A stretch of 12,926 nt of DNA. It comes from CAJXZP01 sp047610145 (lineage in GTDB: Bacteria; Bacteroidota; Bacteroidia; Flavobacteriales_G; Salibacteraceae). Each line of letters starts with the position of its first letter. The first letter of the stretch is position 1. A program made the position numbers and the translations under genes. The DNA lies in the NCBI GenBank assembly GCA_047610145.1, contig JBLFZF010000077.1:1-12926 (forward strand), in the 5' to 3' direction. The notes beneath the pieces were generated by a model that ran no database searches, was not told the origin of the DNA, and saw only the letters and a program-made list of their open reading frames with translations. This document shows, in pieces, positions 7,583 through 12,926 of the stretch.

Positions 7583-8560
7583 TCAAGTATTCGTCACTGT
7601 GAAATATAAGTATACCAGGTACACCAAGAAAAGCACCGCCCCTTCAGGTTTTGAAATACGTTTACGGGTAACCATCATTGGGAAGATTAATAAGCTAATA
7701 CCTAAAACCCAAATCATATCTACTTTTAACACTAACTCAGAAATAGGAATTGTTTTAAATATCGCTGTAATCCCTAAGATTCCAAGAATATTAAAAATGT
7801 TGGACCCTATTAAATTACCCACTGACATATCTGAGTGTTTTTTAAAAGCAGCAACAACAGAAGTCATTAACTCAGGTAAAGAGGTTCCAAATGCAACTAT
7901 GGTCACACTTATAATGTAATCGCTTATACCTAAGGTAGAAGCTAATCCAATCGTTCCCTCTACTAAAAAATGTGCTCCAGCACTTAACCCAACGGAGCCT
8001 AAAACAATAAAAACAATATCTTTTACTACGGATGTTTTTGGAATTTCGAGTTCTTCGCTGGATTCTCGATGAACAGCTTTGGTTGTTTTTCTAGATTTCC
8101 AAATTAAGAAATAGCTAAACCCTATTAAAATAGAAACCATCACCACTCCATTCCCCCAATTAATAGATGTGATATACTCCCCACTCATGGAGTAATCAAT
8201 ATTAAACCACATAAAAGCGAACACCAGCAAGGTACTTAGCATGAGAACAGGCCAATCAATACGGTAGGAGTTACGACTTACTTCAATAGGAAATATAAAG
8301 GCTGTTAAACCTAAAACTAATGCCAAATTGGCAATATTAGACCCTACCACATTCCCGATTGCAATACCTGGGTGCCCCCCATACATAGCCTCTAAACTCA
8401 CCAATAACTCTGGGGCCGAAGTCCCAAAAGATACTACAGTCATACCCACAACTAATGTAGAGATCTGAAACCTTAAAGCAATATTTACGGCACCTCTTAC
8501 TAGAAGCTCTCCACCAGCCACTAAAATTAATATCCCTAGAACTATTAAAATTGTGTTCAA
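7583..8560 (-). CDS. Calcium/sodium antiporter of the CaCA family (YrbG-like)
   Basis: Inner-membrane cation antiporter, probably exporting calcium in exchange for sodium or protons; the ion is inferred from the family. The 325 residues are the usual size for bacterial YrbG-type exchangers. Two inverted alpha repeats are clear: FGTSAPELLVS (45-55) with GNVVGSNIANL (69-79), and FGTSLPELMTS (224-234) with GNLIGSNIFNILG (248-260), with the ion-binding glutamates at 51 and 230. About ten hydrophobic segments surround a polar cytoplasmic loop near 155-178. The start is TTG: after the upstream in-frame stop (8576-8578) the frame has no ATG before methionine 40, which lies inside the first alpha repeat. 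The TTG sits one base after the tatA TAG, implying translational coupling. I see no clear terminator after its stop. Confidence 0.93.
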   Translation of the reverse strand: MNTILIVLGILILVAGGELLVRGAVNIALRFQISTLVVGMTVVSFGTSAPELLVSLEAMYGGHPGIAIGNVVGSNIANLALVLGLTAFIFPIEVSRNSYRIDWPVLMLSTLLVFAFMWFNIDYSMSGEYITSINWGNGVVMVSILIGFSYFLIWKSRKTTKAVHRESSEELEIPKTSVVKDIVFIVLGSVGLSAGAHFLVEGTIGLASTLGISDYIISVTIVAFGTSLPELMTSVVAAFKKHSDMSVGNLIGSNIFNILGILGITAIFKTIPISELVLKVDMIWVLGISLLIFPMMVTRKRISKPEGAVLFLVYLVYLYFTVTNT

Positions 8561-8561
8561 A

Positions 8562-8936
8562 CTAAGCTTCTTTTTTTAGATTTTTCTTTTGAATAGACCC
8601 GGTCCCTTTTTCTGTCTTTTGATCTACAGAGTCAGTGATGTCTTTCATGACATTAGACAACGATACTTTTGCCTCCCGCTTCACCGAGTTTGCCACATTC
8701 ATTGTTTCTTTCACTTCCTTCATATTCGCATCGATATCCACCTTCACCTCATCAACAGACGACTGAATATCTTTTTTCACGCTATCCGTAGCGTCTTTTA
8801 CATAGCGAATACCTTTACCTAAACTCTTAGCGAACTCAGGTATTTTATCTGCCCCAAACAGCAAAAGAATTACCACAAAAATGGCAAATAGCTCACCAAA
8901 GCCTAAATTAAAGAAGGAAAAAATAAGTGTATTCAT
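8562..8936 (-). CDS. tatA: Sec-independent translocase subunit TatA/TatB-type
   Basis: Pore-forming or receptor subunit of the twin-arginine pathway, which exports folded proteins across the inner membrane. The 124 residues show a short N-terminus, one transmembrane helix (about 11-27), the FG hinge (27-28) and an amphipathic helix with KIPEFAKSLGKGIRYVK (31-47), which is the TatA signature. The start of the membrane helix reads LGFGELF with a glutamate, a feature of TatB. From about 48 to 105 a charged heptad-like region full of K, D, E and V predicts long helices, so the protein exceeds the 60-90 residues of minimal TatA. No tatC is in the window. It has its own promoter just after the secDF terminator and is followed by the exchanger gene in the same transcript. 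TatA versus TatB cannot be settled from sequence alone. Confidence 0.9.
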   Translation of the reverse strand: MNTLIFSFFNLGFGELFAIFVVILLLFGADKIPEFAKSLGKGIRYVKDATDSVKKDIQSSVDEVKVDIDANMKEVKETMNVANSVKREAKVSLSNVMKDITDSVDQKTEKGTGSIQKKNLKKEA

Positions 8937-8953
8937 ATCAAAAATCGAATTGC

Positions 8954-8961
8954 CAAATATA
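8954..8961 (-). promoter_or_regulatory. Promoter -7 element of tatA and the exchanger gene
   Basis: A perfect TATATTTG on the minus strand lies 17 bases before the tatA ATG, predicting a leader of about ten bases or fewer. It begins two bases beyond the last stem-adjacent T of the secDF terminator, so its -33 region lies inside that hairpin and no TTTG is found there. Confidence 0.55.
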
Positions 8962-8997
8962 CAAAAGCCCCTTTAGGTAAATACCTAAAAGGGCTTT
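8961..8997 (-). terminator. Intrinsic terminator of secDF
   Basis: Arms 8964-8978 and 8983-8997 form a 15-base stem (AAAGCCCTTTTAGGT with ACCTAAAGGGGCTTT as read on the minus strand) around a 4-base loop, with a single G-U pair in the minus-strand RNA. On the plus strand that position would be a C-A mismatch, which fits use on the minus strand. The 3' arm ends in TTTT. It lies 20 bases after the secDF stop. Confidence 0.85.
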
Positions 8998-9017
8998 CAA
9001 TTATTTTGAGACTAAAA

Positions 9018-12000
9018 CTATTGCTTTACTTCTCCTTTACTTAAATCATAAGTAATTGGGGTTGCAATGAATAGTGAAGAGTATGTTCCAACTACTACAC
9101 CTACCATCATAGCGAAGATGAATCCTCTAATCATTTCACCACCAAATAAGAAGATGATTAGTAGTACAACGAATGTACTTAAAGAGGTGTTCACTGTACG
9201 ACTGATCGTACTGTTTAGTGCACTATTGATAACATCTTTCGCATCTTTTTTAGGATGTAGTCCTAGATACTCTCTTAAGCGGTCAAATACAACCACCGTA
9301 TCATTAATTGAGTAACCTACCACCGTAAGAATTGCCGCAATAAACGCTTGATCAATTTCTAATGAGAATGGTAATACCCCATAAAAGATAGAGAATAGAG
9401 ATAATACAATAAGAACATCATGCCCTAATGCAACAATTGCACCGGCAGAATATTGCCATTTAGAGAAACGAGCAAAAATGTAAGCAAAGATCACTATTAG
9501 CGAGAAGATCACTGCCACTAAAGCCGCTTCTTTAATATCATCTGCAATGGTTGCTTCTACTTTTTGAGAAGTAAGCTCAGATACAAATTCTTCTTGAGAA
9601 AGGTCTTCTTTATACATGTCCTTCAAACCATCGTAAAGTTTGCCTTCCATCATCTCATCCACCCCATTCTCGGTGTTATCGATCATAAATTTAGTCGTGA
9701 TCTTTACTTGATTAGAAGAACCAAAGGTTTTAACCTCAGGCGTATTCTTTAAACCACTTTCATCAACAAACTGTGCTGTTAAAGCAGAAGAAACAGCTTC
9801 AACATCTACCGGAGTATCAAACCTTACAATGTACGAACGGCCCCCTACGAAATCAACACCGTAGTTTAACCCTTTCGATACTAAAGAACCTGCACCAATA
9901 AGGATAACGACAGTTGAAATTAGGTAAAACATTTTTCTTTTTCCTAAGAAATCTACTTTCATATTTTGGAAAGCGTTTTCCGTCAATTTTGTAGAGAAAG
10001 AAACCTTCTTACCGCTAGCCATTGCCCATTCGAATATTAAACGAGTAATAAAAATAGCAGAGAATAGTGACGTTATAATACCAATAATTAAAGTAGTTGC
10101 AAAACCTTGAATCGGTCCGGTACCGAACACAAACAAAATCACACCAGTTAACATGGTCGTAATATTTGAATCTAAAATTGAACTATATGCTGCTTTATAC
10201 CCATCCGCAATAGCTTGTTTAAATCCTTTACCCGTTCTCATCTCTTCCCGAATACGTTCGTAAATAAGAACATTTGCATCCACCGACATACCGATGGTTA
10301 AAACAATACCTGCAATACCAGGAAGAGTTAAGGTAGCTCTTAACGAGGCTAAGAAACCTAAGATAAAGAATAAGTTTACCGCCAATGCTATATCTGCAAC
10401 GATACCCGCTGTAGAATAGTAAAAGATCATGTACACCAAGATGAGCACTAATGCAATCAAGAATGAACTCAATCCAGAATCAATAGCTTCTTGACCTAAG
10501 GAAGGACCAACGATCGCTTCTTCAATAATGTGTAACTCAGCGGGTAATTTACCTGCTTTCAAAACACCGGCTAAATCACCGGCTTCTTGCTGTGAAAAAC
10601 GACCTGTAATTTCTGTACGACCACCAGGGATTTCTCCTTGAACAGTTGGAGCCGAATAAACTAAACCATCTAATACAACGGCCACTGAAGATTTATTTCC
10701 TTGACCATCTCCTTTAGACAAACGTGCGGTCATTTTTTTCCACGTGTTCGCTCCAGTAGAGTTCATGTTCATATTAACTGTTGGGTTACCTAATGGATCT
10801 GCACCCACTCTAGCATCTACAACAACATCCCCTTCTAATTCTGCTTTTCCTCCTTTCGGAACTTTAATCGCATACAAGTAGAATAAATCTTCTGTACCTT
10901 CAATAGACTTAGCTTCCCATAAGAATTTAGTTCTGGGCGGGAATAAAGTTCTAATATCTTTTCTATGTAGGTAGGTATTAATTACAGACGTATCTGCTGC
11001 TCTAGCAAAACCCACTCTAGGTCCGAATGCAGGCGCATTGTTTTCATCTAAGTTTGGAGACAAACGATAGAATAAAGGATTTGTAGCTTCTCTTTCACCA
11101 TCCGACATAGATGCGTAATCTAAAGAATCAGGAGCATCGTTAGTTGCTTCCGCCATTAATTCTTCCATTGACTTCTCCACGGTATCAGACACCAAAGTGT
11201 CGGCAACTGTGTCTTCTGTATTGGCCGCTAATGCCGCAATATCCGAATTATCTTCTGCTATTGCTACTTCTGTCGTATCCATAGATACTTCTTCAGACGC
11301 TTCAAAAGTTGCTTTCAATATAGAATTTGCTTGATCTAGCCCTCCAATAATTTGAGAGTTATCGTAGCATTCCCAGAACTCTAACTTAGCCGCTCCTTGT
11401 AGTATTTTACGAACACGATCTTTACTTTTCACCCCAGGAAGCTCAACGATGATTCTACCAGAACCAGATAAACGTTGAATTTTTGGTTGAACCACACCTA
11501 AATTATCTACTCTTTTTCTCAAAACTTGCTCCGTTCTTACAATAGCATCTTCTGACTCGGCAGCGATGATATCTAAGATTTCGTCATCCGTTGCGTCTGG
11601 AGTGATTTTATCTTTATTCTCAAGGTTATGAAATACTGCGGCTAATCTAAAATCTGAATCTATTTCTTGATGTGCTTGACCAAACAGTGTAACAAAGCTT
11701 TCTGAACTGTTCTTTTGATTTGCAACAGCTCTATTAATAATCTTAACAAAAGTTGGATTATTACGGTTTGAAGCTGCCATCTCTTTAATTAAGTCTGGCT
11801 CAGAAACTTCTAATGTAACATGCATTCCACCCTGTAAATCAAGACCTAAGTTCATCTCACGTTTTTTAACGTAAGCATAAGAGTGACCCATTACAGGATA
11901 CACGCTAACTGGCCCTTCATTCAACAGATACTCTGTCTCATACTTTTGCTGAGCAGCTTCTATTTCAAAAATGGACATCTCTTTCGTCTGACTTAAAGAG

Positions 12001-12131
12001 TCTGCTTTTTGCGCAGCTACCACGGCTGCTTCACTTTCTACATTACCGGCTACCCAGGTAAATGACAATTGGTACAAACTTGCGAGGACCAATAAAATGG
12101 CGAATCCCCAAATAAACGATTTATTTTGCAT
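9018..12131 (-). CDS. secDF: Protein translocase subunit SecDF (fused SecD and SecF)
   Basis: Inner-membrane RND-type protein that uses the proton gradient to pull exported proteins through SecYEG into the periplasm. The 1037 residues carry the SecD half, with a first membrane helix (7-27), LGLDLQGGMHV (95-105), a large periplasmic P1 domain, and membrane helices from about 553 including the proton-relay segment GMSVDANVLIYERIREE (614-630, D618). The SecF half begins near 735 and has NYGVDFVGGRSY (756-767) and VGYSINDTVVVFDRLREYL (938-956). Twelve membrane segments are expected. SecD and SecF fusion is normal in Bacteroidota. An acidic low-complexity stretch (about 276-348) rich in E, D, T and A lies inside P1; similar linkers are common in this phylum. 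Promoter and terminator are both recognisable, so the gene is monocistronic. No in-frame break is seen. Confidence 0.97.
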   Translation of the reverse strand: MQNKSFIWGFAILLVLASLYQLSFTWVAGNVESEAAVVAAQKADSLSQTKEMSIFEIEAAQQKYETEYLLNEGPVSVYPVMGHSYAYVKKREMNLGLDLQGGMHVTLEVSEPDLIKEMAASNRNNPTFVKIINRAVANQKNSSESFVTLFGQAHQEIDSDFRLAAVFHNLENKDKITPDATDDEILDIIAAESEDAIVRTEQVLRKRVDNLGVVQPKIQRLSGSGRIIVELPGVKSKDRVRKILQGAAKLEFWECYDNSQIIGGLDQANSILKATFEASEEVSMDTTEVAIAEDNSDIAALAANTEDTVADTLVSDTVEKSMEELMAEATNDAPDSLDYASMSDGEREATNPLFYRLSPNLDENNAPAFGPRVGFARAADTSVINTYLHRKDIRTLFPPRTKFLWEAKSIEGTEDLFYLYAIKVPKGGKAELEGDVVVDARVGADPLGNPTVNMNMNSTGANTWKKMTARLSKGDGQGNKSSVAVVLDGLVYSAPTVQGEIPGGRTEITGRFSQQEAGDLAGVLKAGKLPAELHIIEEAIVGPSLGQEAIDSGLSSFLIALVLILVYMIFYYSTAGIVADIALAVNLFFILGFLASLRATLTLPGIAGIVLTIGMSVDANVLIYERIREEMRTGKGFKQAIADGYKAAYSSILDSNITTMLTGVILFVFGTGPIQGFATTLIIGIITSLFSAIFITRLIFEWAMASGKKVSFSTKLTENAFQNMKVDFLGKRKMFYLISTVVILIGAGSLVSKGLNYGVDFVGGRSYIVRFDTPVDVEAVSSALTAQFVDESGLKNTPEVKTFGSSNQVKITTKFMIDNTENGVDEMMEGKLYDGLKDMYKEDLSQEEFVSELTSQKVEATIADDIKEAALVAVIFSLIVIFAYIFARFSKWQYSAGAIVALGHDVLIVLSLFSIFYGVLPFSLEIDQAFIAAILTVVGYSINDTVVVFDRLREYLGLHPKKDAKDVINSALNSTISRTVNTSLSTFVVLLIIFLFGGEMIRGFIFAMMVGVVVGTYSSLFIATPITYDLSKGEVKQ

Positions 12132-12182
12132 CTATATTTATCTTATTTTTAAGGCATTATAACCCCATAAAATTTAGGACCG

Positions 12183-12214
12183 CAAATATAGAATTTCCAT
12201 TGAATTTACCCAAT
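12183..12214 (-). promoter_or_regulatory. Promoter of secDF
   Basis: On the minus strand ATTG (12211-12214) is followed after 20 bases by a perfect TATATTTG (12183-12190), matching the Bacteroidota TTTG-N19-21-TAnnTTTG pattern at all but one position. The -7 box ends 51 bases before the ATG, predicting a leader of about 45 bases. This is the best promoter in the window. Confidence 0.65.
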
Positions 12215-12284
12215 GTAATTGAGGTTATCTAAAATATTTTTCAAGCCCATGCTATTATTGATGATTTAAATAGCCATAAGCGTT

Positions 12285-12292
12285 TAATTTTG
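12285..12292 (+). promoter_or_regulatory. Promoter -7 element of the DCC-family gene
   Basis: TAATTTTG on the plus strand matches TAnnTTTG fully and ends 23 bases before the ATG at 12316, predicting a leader of about 15 bases. No clear TTTG lies 19-21 bases upstream. With the secDF promoter it makes the 184-base gap 12132-12315 a divergent promoter region; no hairpin or further gene is seen there. Confidence 0.5.
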
Positions 12293-12315
12293 ACCCCAAA
12301 TTAAGCTTCTATTCA

Positions 12316-12702
12316 ATGGTGATTTTATTTGATGGTTATTGTGGATTATGCAACAAATCGGTAGATTGGTTAATTCAAAGAAATACGTTGCATACATTCA
12401 AGTTCTCTCCCTTACAAGGTGAATTTGCGAAAACACTTCCCCTTATTGATATTGATTTAAACCAGCCCAACTCTTTGGTTGTATGGGAAAAAAACATGGT
12501 TTTTCAAAAAACATCAGGGGTTTTTCAAATACTAAAAAAGCTCCCATTTCCATGGAAGCTTTTCTTACTATTTTCTATAATACCTTCCTTTATATCTGAT
12601 TATGTGTATGACATTGTCGCGACAAACAGGTACCGTTGGTTTGGCAAATCAGAATCGTGTAGAATAGCTACACCTCTTGAAAGATCGTACTTTATTGATT
12701 AA
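12316..12702 (+). CDS. DCC-family thiol-disulfide oxidoreductase (DUF393, YuxK-like)
   Basis: Small protein of the DUF393/DCC family, predicted from family knowledge to have a thioredoxin-like fold and redox activity; no substrate is established for this member. The 128 residues are typical in length. The family name motif appears as LFDGYCGLCN (4-13), with the redox pair C9 and C12 in a CxxC arrangement. The conserved C-terminal block NRYRWFGKSESC (104-115) carries a third cysteine at 115. A hydrophobic segment (79-93) probably packs in the core rather than spanning the membrane. There is no signal peptide, so it is likely cytoplasmic. It is the only plus-strand gene in the window, transcribed divergently from secDF and convergent with the next gene, with one base between the stop codons. 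Confidence 0.92.
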   Translation: MVILFDGYCGLCNKSVDWLIQRNTLHTFKFSPLQGEFAKTLPLIDIDLNQPNSLVVWEKNMVFQKTSGVFQILKKLPFPWKLFLLFSIIPSFISDYVYDIVATNRYRWFGKSESCRIATPLERSYFID

Positions 12703-12703
12703 G

Positions 12704-12926
12704 CTATTTCGCGGTAGTTTCAGGAGTTTCTTCTTTCACTGGCTTAGCTTCTTCTATGCTATTCGCCCACTCTAGGTCAACTAACTTATTATCTAATAGA
12801 ATATTTGTCCATTGGTAGACCTTCTTAATATCAGAAACATATACTCTTTCTTCATCGTAATCTGGAAAGACTTCAATGAATTCAGACTTCAATTCAGCCC
12901 CACTCCATTTTTTATAATCTATGGCT
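12704..12926 (-). CDS. C-terminal part of a DUF5606-type protein, start beyond window edge
   Basis: The frame is open from the TAG at 12704-12706 to the right edge, giving 73 residues of the C-terminus. A TTG at 12892 could be mistaken for a start, but the frame continues upstream with coding-like AIDYKKWSGAELK, so the real start lies outside the window. The block VFPDYDEERVYVSDIKKVYQ followed by W-x-N-x-L-L resembles, from memory, the conserved C-terminal region of DUF5606 proteins of Bacteroidota (about 130-160 residues, function unknown). It ends in a charged, proline- and glutamate-rich tail common in that family. Function is unknown and I propose none. Its stop faces the DCC gene stop across one base, leaving no room for a separate terminator. 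Confidence 0.7.
   Translation of the reverse strand, partial: AIDYKKWSGAELKSEFIEVFPDYDEERVYVSDIKKVYQWTNILLDNKLVDLEWANSIEEAKPVKEETPETTAK

Noticed and set aside
7554..7919. Plus-strand open frame of 121 codons
   Set aside because: It lies almost wholly antisense to the C-terminal half of the exchanger gene, whose motifs are intact, and has no recognisable domain.
8589..8822. Plus-strand open frame of 77 codons
   Set aside because: Antisense shadow of the tatA tail; composition mirrors the charged repeats of the true gene.
12149..12168. Leader peptide controlling secDF, as known for secretion-monitor peptides in other bacteria
   Set aside because: The predicted leader of about 45 bases holds only two tiny frames, Met-Gly-Leu-stop at 12168-12157 and Met-Pro-stop at 12157-12149, far too short for an arrest peptide.
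12890..12892. TTG as start of a complete 62-residue gene at the right edge
   Set aside because: The frame stays open and coding-like to the window edge, and the family it resembles is about twice as long, so this is a fragment.
1..12926. Mobile elements, CRISPR arrays, tRNA or rRNA genes, defence clusters
   Set aside because: No transposase or integrase, no spaced direct repeats and no RNA gene signatures were seen; gene content is core housekeeping and densely packed.

Overview
This AT-rich window reads as chromosomal core genome from a member of the Bacteroidota, most likely Flavobacteriales-like. The pointers are a fused SecD-SecF protein, a type III glutamine synthetase, an OmpA-family protein with the TPR / beta-propeller / regulatory-like domain order of the type IX secretion protein PorE, the long form of PurM, a DUF5606-type protein known from Bacteroidota, promoters with a TAnnTTTG -7 element, and little sign of Shine-Dalgarno sequences. 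I see no mobile element, CRISPR array, rRNA or tRNA. No gene-free stretch exceeds about 185 bases.

Layout, left to right. Positions 1-2957 (minus strand) hold a tight operon transcribed purM - prfA - pyrF: AIR synthase, peptide chain release factor 1, and orotidine 5'-phosphate decarboxylase, whose C-terminus is cut by the window edge. Positions 3063-5105 (minus) hold a PorE-like envelope protein with its own hairpin terminator. Positions 5244-7436 (minus) encode glutamine synthetase III, also with its own terminator. The 146-base gap 7437-7582 carries the glutamine synthetase promoter and a run of nine G. Positions 7583-8936 (minus) are a two-gene unit, tatA followed by a sodium/calcium exchanger that begins with TTG one base after the tatA stop. 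Positions 9018-12131 (minus) encode SecDF. A 184-base divergent promoter region then separates secDF from a plus-strand DCC-family thiol-disulfide oxidoreductase (12316-12702). That gene converges, with one base between the stop codons, on the C-terminal part of a DUF5606-type protein running off the right edge.

The genes cover nucleotide synthesis (purM, pyrF), translation termination (prfA), nitrogen assimilation (glutamine synthetase) and envelope/export functions (SecDF, TatA, PorE-like protein). Export components of three different pathways lie within 9 kb, but terminators and promoters between them argue for independent transcription. A recurring layout is a hairpin terminator of the upstream gene directly abutting or overlapping the promoter of the next gene. 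I found no convincing new multi-gene system; the findings are modest second-look items.
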